Shown piece after piece: positions 1 through 10,017 of a DNA stretch of 64,000 nt (its first letter is position 1; each line of letters begins with the position of its first letter). Origin of the DNA: Saturnia japonica (Eukaryota > Arthropoda > Insecta > Lepidoptera > Saturniidae); NCBI GenBank assembly GCA_033032175.1, contig CM065324.1, positions 4,995,288 to 5,059,287 on the forward strand, given 5' to 3'. The notes beneath the pieces were generated by a model, which saw only the letters and a program-made list of their open reading frames with translations, was not told the origin of the DNA and did not search any database. A program made the position numbers and the translations under genes.

Positions 1-289
1 TTAAAGTTTATCGCTTTAGTATAGATATTTTATAGCTACGAAAAGTGTGCTTAACTCGTAACGCGCAATTCATTATAGGTGCAGAGTGCCGGTCAACCGT
101 TTTGCTGCGAGTAATTTCTTTGGTTACGCGTTATTTTGAACCTGTAATATATTCTACGGCATGTATTTTATTTTATTTAAATTAATTTGTTTAAATGCCC
201 AAATTAACTAACATATTTATCTGGATAAGGATTAATACTGAATCTAGTAACCCAAGAAACATAGTCAGAGAGCAGCCCTTGTGCGTGAT
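1..289. other. AT-rich sequence with no recognised feature
   Basis: No exon, repeat or RNA gene that I can support. The sequence is AT-rich intergenic DNA downstream of the minus-strand integrin-like gene. Confidence 0.4.
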
Positions 290-455
290 AACCTACCGAG
301 CGGATGCAGGCAGTTATTTCAAGAACACTGCCGAGATAACATACTGTTTTACTTTAGTGTAGTAAGTATTGTAGTGGCGTGCTACCTCGTCCCCGCCAAC
401 GTTTCAAACATAGGACGGTCGCGCACGATCTTGTACGACTATAGTGTCAAAGGCC
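290..455 (+). repeat. Dispersed repeat, arm-like copy
   Basis: This stretch contains TTTACTTTAGTGTAGTAAG followed by CCCCGCCAACGTTTCAAAC and CGGTCGCGCACGATCTTG. The same order of motifs recurs at 19499-19607 on the plus strand and, inverted, at 19327-19460. It is therefore one copy of a small dispersed repeat. A short open frame over it (281-469) has no recognisable domain and I do not treat it as a gene. Confidence 0.6.
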
Positions 456-743
456 AATATACACCGTGAGTTGCTGTACCATGGAAGTTGGGTTAATTAT
501 TCAAGAAAAGTAAAGTACCTAAACATTAAGCTTTAACTATTAGTTTAGGTACCAACGGTAAAGACAAAACCTAAATTATTTATATGAAATAAAAGTATTG
601 AACATAGATTAATGATTTGTTGAAGCTGGCGCTACTGGAAATCAATCATTAATCTACGGTAAAAATTTATAGGAACATACTACACACAGACTTGGATTAA
701 CAATTGTAATTTGATTTTCATATAAAATTAATAGAATAAGAAA

Positions 744-3063
744 TTATTCCTGGGTGACCATATTAGAAAGGTTGTCTTTTTCGTTCACTTTTATTATAGA
801 GTAAGGACCCTCTTTGCAGTTAGGTCCTTCGCAAGAAAAGTTATCCAATTCGCAGTACTTCCCCATTATCACCTGCAAACATATTTATAACATGATAATT
901 CCTTTTTATAACAGACTTCCAAAAAAAGGAGGAGGTTCTCAATTCGAATTTATATATTTTTAAGCATGTTCAGCCATAACTTCTTTATGTTTTTTTGTTC
1001 GTTCTCCCATTTTCATTTCATTGGCATTTTGCTTTCGACTTCGAAGGTACACCAGGGAAATCCTCAAAATCTTTGAAGTTGGTTTTGTTTAAAATGCTCT
1101 TGTTTAGGAATTATAAACATTTCGATTATAGAAAAGTGCTAACTTAGAATAAACGTACTAGGTGACTTAAGTTCAAGTTATCACCTGTCCTTGTGGTTTT
1201 CAGATATTTTAATAATTTTGAAGTAAAGATGGTAGCCTGTGTTGGACAACGCATCGAACGACGTGATTTCGATTCCTTGCAAATACTGCAATGAGCTTAA
1301 GCTTACGGTGAAAGGAAAACGTCGTGATGAAACCATGGCGTGATTAGCGTAACTGAAATTCTGTAATATAGGTAATAAATTGATATGTACATAATGAGAA
1401 AAATATATAACTTGTCTTACATGATCAGTCGAAATAAATGTGGACACTATTTCCAGCTAAAATAATACCGTATTTATTATTTAGAGCAAAAGTTTTCATT
1501 TATTTTCTCGTTGTAGGTGTGTCAGTTGAAAAATGTATAAAATATTGAGGGCAGCTGGAATGGCAGTTATTGTGAGCAATTTCACACCAATTATCTAAGC
1601 TTACATATCTCCAGTTCATTACCTTAGTTGGGTTATCTGGATCTGGTATAGGATTACAGACACATCGTCCGCACACGCAAGTTCCTCGACCGGAACACTC
1701 AGGACCTTCTGTAGATTTCGAGGGGTAGCAATTTTTTTCAGTTTTTCCACGCGCGCATGAACACTTACATTTTCTTGTACGCTAACTATAACAATGAAAA
1801 TAATAAATATTAGGTAATGTTGCATAATTTGACTCTATAAGTTAATTGTTATAACATTTATATTTGAATAGAGGAGAATATCCAAAAAAAAAAATTGTCG
1901 AACAAGATTAAGTTTAGATTGTTTTGAATATTTTATAGTGATTGAAGTTTTTAAATAAGAATAACAAGTCAAATTATTAAAAGGGAAACCAAAACCCCGA
2001 ATGTAACAAACAACACTTGACAAAAAAAAATTGTACTATATACGCTTTTTATTTGATTCTCTGACGTCGTACTTAAATATTATATAGCCTATGTCACCAC
2101 AATCAAGACGAATCTATCGACACATATGCTAAAATCCATCAACCCGTTTAGGCTACAGAACGTGCCAAAGAAATAGATATACATACATACGCTCGAAATA
2201 CATAACCCTCCTTTTTCGCAGTCGGGTGAAAAAAAAAAAACTGTGAAAAAATTCAATGAGCTCAAGGTATTTGCCTGAAAATATCTCCATGGAAAATTAA
2301 TGCTATTTTGTGACGTAATAGTTGTCGTCAAGGTACGTACAGTTAGTCTGTATTTGACAGGATTATTCAATCAGGACTAAAATAATGCATAGGATTTTAA
2401 ATTATTTAGACATGATTGAAACTATGATCGGATACCTCCTCCTTCTTGATGTGCTAGTTAATTTAAGAACGAATGAAGTCAGGTAGGAATGTATTGTGAA
2501 GGTATTGACTAATTAGAATATGTCGTTAAGAGTTAAAACGAAATTGCGATTAGATGCATTATAATGATTTCAATGTTGTGATCAGTTTTAAATAATTCAA
2601 ATATTTGTGGAAACTTTAAAAATAAGTTTCCTTTAATTTGATGGGTATCAAACGATATGCATCTCAAAAACAACACAGAAGGAACGCGGGTCTTTGAACT
2701 TTGATCTTTTTCTATTTATCTCAGGTTAAATGTGATATTTTTATAGCATACGATGTAATAATGGCACCTATTTCATAATAAATTTAAAGCGAACGAAGTT
2801 TAAAAACTAAACTGAAACTTACATCCGTAGTCCGTGAATTGAATAGTACTATTTTCACAATAATTTTTAAACGTACTGAGTTTATTGGAGAAACATTTAT
2901 TTTCCGTTTCACACCAGGAACAATGCTGTAAGTTCAGACAAGTGAAACATGATTTTTTAACATTACACACCCAATGTTCATTCATTAGAAAAGCATGTTT
3001 TGAAGCTGCGACTGATGTGAAAAACAAAAAGGCAACCCATATTTTTGTTATAAATACTTTCAT
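744..3063 (-). CDS. Small secreted integrin-beta-like protein (PSI plus I-EGF, no beta-I domain)
   Basis: Four exons on the minus strand join in phase with GT-AG introns: 3063-2823, 2240-2191, 1781-1623 and 872-744, giving 192 residues and a TAA stop at 746-744. The start is the ATG at 3063. Residues 1-21 form a hydrophobic signal peptide (MKVFITKIW...). Residues 33-80 are a PSI-like cysteine module (CFTCLNLQHCSWC). Exons 2 and 3 give an incomplete EGF-like start (CEKGGLC), then a canonical integrin stalk module with CSGRGTCVCGRCVCN. Exon 4 continues with GKYCELDNFSC. Integrin beta subunits place a beta-I and hybrid domain near the PSI, then I-EGF repeats, a membrane helix and a tail. Here the 582-bp intron between PSI and EGF exons has no large open frame, and the protein stops soon after the EGF module. 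I infer a secreted stalk-like protein, possibly from partial integrin duplication. The weakest point is exon 2, which opens with twelve T's. Function unknown. Confidence 0.72.
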
Positions 3064-3271
3064 TATTAACTACACAACGCACAACTTAGTACTACAGTAG
3101 TCAAAAGTACATTTATAATGTTTGCGATAGTGTCCAACCATGACTTATGTACTCGTTTATTAACAGATAACCTTTAGTCCTCAATTGCTACGTAAATAGA
3201 TGATTGATCCCCTTTTTCATTTACACAATATTGGTCAGTTTAATGTGGAAATAAACAAACTTTATAAAGGA
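3064..3271. other. Upstream flank of the integrin-like gene
   Basis: Short AT-rich flank between the start codon of the minus-strand integrin-like gene and a dispersed repeat. It should hold that gene's promoter and 5' UTR, but I see no convincing TATA or initiator element. Confidence 0.35.
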
Positions 3272-4357
3272 CTAGCTGTGCCCTACAGTTTCACTCGTTA
3301 AATTGATTCGAACAACTCTCCACTGTGCCGCGCACCTTCAACGCTCCCATGTAGCCCATAATGTCACATCGTGCTCACTTCGCGTACATGACTTCAACTT
3401 ATCAGATTGCTTAACGCCAATGGTTACCTCCTCCGCTCCTTAGGGCCGTAGCGTGAAATTATACAGGGTTATTGGTAATTCGACGTTTTCCCGTTATGAG
3501 GTGATAGGGGTGACTGACTATTTGTGATAATTTTAACCCCCATATGTATCAACTCAAAAATGGGAACCATTTATTAATTAACCATTAATTATATAAGTTC
3601 CGATTCAGACATTACCGGAAGATACTATGGAAGTGGACATCATTTAATTAAAAATACAATTCGAATAATAAGACAATTTATGTTAGACTTAATGTAAGAA
3701 AATAAATATTTATTTATTTAATTTTTCAAATTTAAAATGAACTTTGTTGATTATCCTTTTCCAATCCTTCTATTATTTTATTGTAATTAATTATTTGCAT
3801 GCAATTTAAAAACTATTTTTTAATGATGCCAAAGAAGTATAACTTTTCACGCGCGTACATAAGTACACGCACCCATTTTTTTTTTCTTCTGATTTATAAA
3901 AATAATTAAACACTGGTTATCTAACAATATTAAAACAACAATTATTGGTCCAAATTTAAAACTTCGAGACGAAAAACGATATTATTTCAATATTTTTATT
4001 TACATTTTTTCCACTAAAATGCCTTAAAAACGTTATGAAACTTGGCTTGCAAATTATTTTAAAAACAGTACCGTTTTCTTAGCTCTCCAATAATGCATAA
4101 CAACTGGGTATTTTAAAGAAATTCGTATTCGAACTAAACTTAAAATCGCTGTTTGAGTATCATGCAAATAGGTTTAATGCGTACCTAAGCCAATGCAGGA
4201 AGCAAACTGACAGATAAGAAAAAAAAATCAAAGTTTTCAAAGACTTATTTTTTTTTAAACTTTTCACGCTTGCATTGGTTTTGTTTTACAAATTGGCACC
4301 GTATTTTTGAAGTAAATACACTAACGAATGTAGTGTAATTTTTCATTTGAATTGAAT

Positions 4358-5424
4358 ATGGAAGAGCTTGATCAAAATGAACATCGTATGTTTGAAAATT
4401 ACACAAATGAAGAATACGCCGATATTGTGTTTTGTTACCGTTACGTTGTATCAGTTTTTAATGGAATTTATAGGCGAAACCGAGAAACTGGTAGTGTTCA
4501 GAGAGACAAATTAATGCTGGAAGAACCCCCCCCCCCCCCCCCCCCCCCCCCCGTCCATGTTGTTAATTACGAAGAGGATATTATGAAAGAATTTACTGCA
4601 GAACCAACAATTTCGACAAACACCGTCGCCACACGACTCTCTTTAACACAATGGAAAGCGTGTTTTACAGTGCATAATGCAGGATTCTATCCTTACTTAC
4701 CATTATACTCAAGTTATTCACTAAGAGGACCCTGAAAGGAGAGTTGCTTTCTGTAGATACATGTTAAATGCGGATTTAGAAGATACATCTTTTAAAAAAA
4801 AATCCTATGGTCCGACGAATCCAAATTCGATCAAGATGGGATTACTAACTACAACAATGAACATTATATTATTTGAGTGAGAAAAGTGCACAAAAATCCT
4901 AATAAAAAGAGGCCAAAAGGGTCGCAACGCCGTTTTTCGGTCAATGTGTGACAATTGACGACAATTTAATTGGCCCACATTTTTTTACCGAGCAATCAAA
5001 ATGCAGCTTACGAAAATTGAAAAAAAAATGAAACGTTTAACCTCCTCGAAGACATGCCTTTGGCTACAAGGTAAAACATGATATACCAACAAGACGGATG
5101 TCCTGCACATTTTGGTGTCAATGTTAGGCGATAGTTTGATAGCCATTTTCCTAATCGTTGGATAGGGCGAGGAGGACCCATTCCGTGGCCTGCGAGGAGT
5201 CCGGACTTAACGCCGGTTGATTTCTATGTGTGTGGTCACATGAAATCCTTAGTTTCGACATCTCGCCTGTGTCATCCGCGGAAGAACTCAAAACAAGAAA
5301 TAAACGCAGCAAAAGCGATGCGGAATAATTTGACTACTCGGTAGTTAAGTCACAACTCAGAAAAATAATGCGACTTTGCGTGCGCAATAGGGGAAGTCAC
5401 TTCGAGCAAGAACTACATATAATT
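4358..5424 (+). pseudogene. Decayed DD41D-type mariner-like transposase
   Basis: The start (ATGGAAGAGCTTGATC) gives an N-terminal helix-turn-helix region (EEYADIVFCYRYVV, then RRNRETGSVQR) of the kind found in insect transposases with a DUF4817-like head. Downstream, in shifting frames, three DDE blocks can still be read: WSDESKFDQDG, YQQDGCPAHFG and RSPDLTPVDFYV. By my count 41 residues lie between the second and third Asp. The end reads like the family's basic, Cys-containing tail (MRLCVRNRGSHFEQ). Several stops and frameshifts, plus a poly-C tract, show it is dead. Family placement is from recall of the motif pattern. Confidence 0.75.
4526..4552 (+). repeat. 27-base poly-C homopolymer
   Basis: An uninterrupted run of 27 C's lies within the transposase relic, where it would encode poly-proline. 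It is striking in an AT-rich region. It may be a genuine expanded homopolymer or an assembly artefact. Confidence 0.9.
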
Positions 5425-6135
5425 AGGCTAAATTACAAAATGTCTTATTTGTTACTTATTATTAATTGTTATTACTACTAAACTGTTACTGGTTCTAAAT
5501 TTTATTTTAAATTTGTAGTTTTTGTTTTATTTACATTGGGTATTTTTTTAATTAATTTTATGTAATTTTTAAAAAAGGACCTTCGGTTTAGTTCGAATAC
5601 GAATTTCCACCAGCTTCCTTTGTGATAATGTTTTTTTCAGTTTCTTTGAAATAAGTTCCTAGTTGTTAAGCATCGTTGGAGAGTTAAGAAACGGTTTTTT
5701 TTTTAAATAATCTGCAAACCAAATTTTCTAAGGTTTTTTTTTTCATTTTTAAGGCATTTAAGTGGAAAAAAAATATTTCAATAACATCGTTTTTGTCTCG
5801 CAGTTTTAAATATGGACCGATAATTGTTGCTTTAATGTTGATAAATAATAACCTGTGTTTAATCGTTTTTATAAATCAAAAGAAAAAATGAGATTTAAAT
5901 TGATACTTTGTAAAAATAAATTTTTATGTTGCATTTTGGACTTATTTTTAAAAAAAGGTTATAAAACATGATAAGTAACTCAAAAATGGTTCACTTTTGA
6001 TTGATGCATATGGGGGATAAAATTATCGCAAATAGTCACATCATCCCCTAACGGGAATACGTTGAATTACCAATAACCCTGTAAGTATAGCCTATAAAAA
6101 TTTCTCAATAAATCTATCTATATGTATTTTTCTAG

Positions 6136-6350
6136 ATAATACGGGGGTTTAGAATCACGGACAGAACACATTTCAATGGTTTTTGAAATTTTTGCCTGTC
6201 CGTCTGTTTGTTTGTATGTCGGTATGCTTGAACGCCAATCACGCAACAACTACTGGACCGAATTCAGCGAAATTTGGTATGGTAGTGGTGGTTCATTGTT
6301 ACACTTAGGTATATTTTCTGCTAAGGGTCTTATTAAAAAATTTCAACTAA
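6136..6350 (+). repeat. Dispersed repeat with CTGTCCGTCTGT stretch
   Basis: The stretch GCCTGTCCGTCTGTTTGTTT followed by an AACTACTGGACCGAATTC motif resembles the internal part of common lepidopteran repeats. Related stretches occur at 29225-29320, 55975-56220 and 61325-61440. A short open frame here is incidental. Confidence 0.45.
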
Positions 6351-7473
6351 GTCCACTTCTTTATTTTCTCGATGACAGTTCTAATTTGATAGTTGTAGTG
6401 TTGTGACCAAATAAGTAATGATATCGATCGCATATATTTTTTTATAGGCTAGTGTTATTCATTTTTAGATGTTAATATTGTTTTTAAAGTAAAACTATTA
6501 GCGATTTCGTCCTACATTTCTACGACCGAAGTCATTGTTTTAATTGATTAACATTAATTGAATTTTCTTTACTATAAAAAAAAACTTACATGGAATCTAT
6601 TGTTTAATTAAAATAAACCATCTGTTAAAAATTCTCTAAATGTTAGTGAAAACCGCATTAAAATCCGTTGCGTAGTTTAAATACACTGGTAAATGTATCA
6701 TGAGTAATTTAAATTCCTAATTAACTCGTAACAATCTGATTTGGAAATCTGAACACTTTGGAACCAAGCTATGTTGGAACCTGTGGTTGGAATCAGGGAA
6801 TAATGCATCGAATTGTTTTTTCACAAAATACAGATTAGATACTAAACCGATCTTTTCCAACAATACTGGGAAGCAGGAACACTGTCAAAATTAGGGATGA
6901 CGGAAATACTAGAACGTATCTAATTTTATCGTATCGTTAGTATTATAATATATCGTACCGAAGTAAAATGCCGATATAATATTATTTATTGTTTTTTAGT
7001 GATAATAATGTAATGTATAGAAACACATAATAATGGGAACATAAATACCTTTTTCTGTGGGCTACGGGACGGGGTATTTATTAAAACCGACGTAAAGTCT
7101 AGATTGTGAACAATAAAATAAAGTATAAATCGAATAAATTATTATACATTTTTTATGAAATACTTATATTCACTTAGACAAACCAATTTCTATCAGAAAA
7201 AGCCAAAGAAAAACTAAGTTTTAGGAGGTAAGGTAATATAATAATACTCTTTGCGTGATAATACCCATAAGGCTTTGTTTTAATTCTCGCAAACGTTACA
7301 TACTTTACACTTGATTGATTATTTTTGTATCCAATTATAGGATCATACATCTCTGATCAGATAATACTACCTACGTATTTTGTAATCTTAGCTTCAAATA
7401 AACAAACATATGTGACACATGGATGCTGCACTTTTTACCGCTCTTCTCTGAATACCAGAGGTTAAGTTAAGTG
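6351..7473. other. AT-rich intergenic stretch, nothing recognised
   Basis: About 1.1 kb of AT-rich DNA with no exon, TIR or LINE fragment that I can support. It is the 5' flank into which the R1-type LINE inserted. Confidence 0.4.
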
Positions 7474-7488
7474 ACAACAACCGTGTTG
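7474..7488 (+). repeat. Left target-site duplication of the R1-clade LINE
   Basis: ACAACAACCGTGTTG stands immediately before the GC-rich 5' end of the LINE and is repeated exactly at 13507-13521 after the poly-A tail. The first A is ambiguous because it also fits the tail. Confidence 0.9.
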
Positions 7489-7836
7489 GGGTCGAGCAGG
7501 TGTGATGTGGTACTTGTATCTCTGATCTGCAGGGGGTGGACCCACAGGCGCAACACAGCACGCTCCCTTGGAGAGTGCCTTAGCCTGACACCTCAAGACC
7601 GTAGTGCGTGTTGAAGAGCCACATCCTTCTCGAGGTGACCCTGTCTCGCTGAACACTACGGATCTAGGCTGGAGAGCCGATAAACACTCCTGGGTGTGGC
7701 GTGTGAGCAGCGCACCCAGTATCGGGCTGGGGCCGATGAGAACTCAAGTTGAGTCCCAAGGGCCCAGTTCCGGACAGCGGCTGGCAGGACTGGTGACTTT
7801 CATACTGGTTCCGGCAGGCGTACTGCGAACTTCAAG

Positions 7837-10017
7837 ATGACGATGAAGATGAAAAAATGTCAGAATTTCAAAAAGAATTACCCCAGGAGGTTACCGGCTA
7901 TGCCGGAGAATCCCTCGCCGGGCTCCGCCCGGGCAGCCCCTCGTTCTCTGGGGGGGGACAAGATTTTGACAGTGGATAAAAATTCAACGACTAACGCTAG
8001 AACACGGACTAATGATTTTGCAGATGATGTGGTATTTGCGGGAACTAATATTGGTTCTAGGGATGTGTCGCCCATTTGTAGGATGAGATCACCGATCCTT
8101 ATTTGTGGTGGCCGTAGCAAGCGACACTTTCGCCGAGTTAAAGGGTCGGGGTCTGGGTCTGGCTCGGCTTCGAGCGACGCCGAGCCAGAACCAAAAGTGC
8201 GACAGACGGTGAGTCGAGGTAGAGGCCGATCTATGACGAGGCTCTCGTCCACAGAGGCTAGGCAATACCTCAAGGGATCTACCGGTGACCAGTCAGAGGT
8301 CGATGCCGAGAGTGAGATTGCGGAGATGGCCAAACAGGCCTCCGACTCCTGGGTCACACGGCGGTTCTCAGGACTTCCAGGAGAGAAGGCGTCCGTTGAC
8401 TCCTTGACATCCGAAGCTCTTGAGAGACAAATAAGAAGTTCGGTCTCAGCGGTCTTTCGAGTATCGCGTCTCTCCAAGGGACTGAAAGGCACTAGTTCAC
8501 GTCTCCTTAAGGATGCAGTTGCTTCCATAACTGAGGCAACGGGCGTCCTCGTATCGAGAAACACCACAGAAGAGACGACCGCTTTAAGAGCGGAGATTAC
8601 AGCCCTTAAAAAGGAGTTGGCTGAAGTAAAGGCGCTACTGAAGCCCTCCAAGGGTGCTCCCGTATCTCCAGCTGTGAAGAAGTGCCCTCAGCAGGCGGCG
8701 AGACAAAAGGTGAGGGAAGAATTTCCTTCCTTGCCAGGGCCAAAACGGCAAGAATTAGGGAAGGAAGTATCTTCAGTATTGGGATTGGATGAAATCGTGC
8801 GCGCCGTTATGCTCCAAGTGGGTAGTATGATGGACGCACGAAATGCCGCACTGGAGGAACGGTTTCTTCCGCCACCACCTCCTCGTCGGCCACCACTTAC
8901 AGTGGATCGTAGGGCTGCAGCTGCGAGTCAGGCAAAAGCGCCAGCTAAGCGTCAAGTCCAGCCCCAAGTCCCTTCCGCCCAACAACCCGTGGGGAAGGAA
9001 GGACCCAAAAAAAAGGTCCGTGAAGTTATGGCAAGGAAGTCTGTGCCTGTCCCTGCACCCAAGGAGCATCCTCCTATACCCAATCCTCCTGATGGGGAAT
9101 GGGTTACCGTAGGAAAGAGAGGCAAGCGTAAGCGGACGCGTAAGGGAAAAGATACGCGACCAAAACGGCGAACGCCTACCCTTCGGCTTCCTAAGTCGGC
9201 TGCGGTGGCGCTAACGCTGAAGCCTGAAGCTTTAAAAAAAGGCCTCACATATACTGAGGTCCTTAAACAAGCAAGGGCTAAGGTGGACCTCGCCAGTCTG
9301 GACATTTCTAGCGTCCACATTAAGATGGCAGCTACTGGATCGTGCTTAATTCAGGTACCGGGCACAATAAGTGCCGAGAAGGCGGATGCCCTCGCTGAGG
9401 CTCTCAAGGGGTCTTTTGAGGCAGACGACGTAAGAGTTTCCAGGCCAACAAAATGCGCAGAAGTGCGCATTTCGGACTTGGACTGCTCTATTGAAGAAGA
9501 GGAAGTCGTGGCTGCTGTCGCCTGAGTTGGGAACAGCCCTCTTGAACATATCAAGTGCAGAGGCATCCGACCTGGGTTTAATGGCTTAAGTACCGTCGTC
9601 ATAACGTGTCCGGTGACTGCGGCCAAAAGTCTTAGCGATGGTCGGCGGCTCCTAGTTGGCTAGGTATCAGCACAGGTTAAGGTTCTACAGCCAAGACCTC
9701 TGATGTGTTTTCGTTGACTGTGTATTAGGCACGTTGGTGCTCAGTGCGAGGGAACAGATAGGAGTGACTTTTGCCTGCGCTGCAGCAAAGTGGGACACAA
9801 GGCACGCGAGTGTAAAGAGACGCCACACTGCGTTGTTTGCTCGGAGGCCGGAAAGACTGCAAATCACCGGATTGGCAGCGGAGCTTGTGTGGCATCCTCA
9901 AGCAGAAGGAGAAAACGGGGTAAATGGCGTAAGGAGCCTCCCCCACAGACACCGCGATCGTCGGCCGTTAATAGGGTGCCGCCGGCTGCGTCGGAGGCGA
10001 ACATGGATTGCCAATAA
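7837..10017 (+). pseudogene. R1-clade LINE ORF1 (gag-like, CCHC) with three in-frame stops
   Basis: One frame runs from ATG 7837 to the TAA at 10015-10017, 726 codons, broken by TGA at 9523-9525, TAG at 9661-9663 and TGA at 9715-9717. The first 562 codons are open. They include an acidic Ser-rich stretch, a coiled-coil-like segment (LRAEITALKKELAEVKALL, residues about 249-267) and Lys/Arg-rich tracts. The C-terminal part has gag zinc knuckles. The second is intact (CLRCSKVGHKAREC). The first has lost its second Cys to the TGA at 9715. A third, irregular Cys/His cluster follows (CVVCSEAGKTANH). In R1-type elements this protein binds RNA and forms the particle. It overlaps the start of ORF2 by one base. 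Confidence 0.88.

Larger units (their letters stand above)
3464..6081 (+). mobile_element. Mariner-like (DD41D-type) transposon with very long terminal inverted repeats
   Basis: The element opens CAGGGTTATTGGTAATTC at 3464 and closes with the inverse at 6081, flanked by TA at 3462-3463 and 6082-6083 as expected for Tc1/mariner insertion. The inverted repeats do not stop after about 30 bp. Matching segments recur inward on both sides, for example AAATTCGTATTCGAACTAAA at 4120-4140 against its inverse near 5585-5605. The imperfect TIRs are thus roughly 500-680 bp each. The interior holds a decayed transposase at about 4358-5424. The element is inserted in an older dispersed repeat. Confidence 0.8.
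3272..6135 (+). repeat. Dispersed ACTAGCTGTGCCC repeat split by a transposon
   Basis: The left half (3272-3461) starts ACTAGCTGTGCCCTACAG and ends TAGCGTGAAATTA. The right half (6084 to about 6135) resumes with AGTATAGCCTATAAAAATTT. Joined, they match the order seen in the uninterrupted copies near 19030-19090 and 47570-47640 (TAGCGTGATGTTATATAGCC). A DNA transposon at 3464-6081 separates the halves, so this repeat is older than the transposon. Confidence 0.6.

Noticed and set aside
1619..1825. 68-codon minus-strand open frame with a hydrophobic start
   Set aside because: It covers the real EGF exon (1781-1623) but in the wrong frame. The frame with CSGRGTCVCGRCVCN joins its neighbours in phase.
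2089..2370. 93-codon minus-strand open frame as a separate gene
   Set aside because: Only 2240-2191 fits as an exon with splice sites. The remainder has no support.
4352..4735. Proline-rich protein gene
   Set aside because: The poly-proline comes from a poly-C run inside a transposase relic. The flanking residues belong to the transposase head.
7878..8651. 257-codon minus-strand frame and other antisense frames in the LINE
   Set aside because: Shadows of the GC-rich ORF1 and ORF2. No domain and no independent signals.
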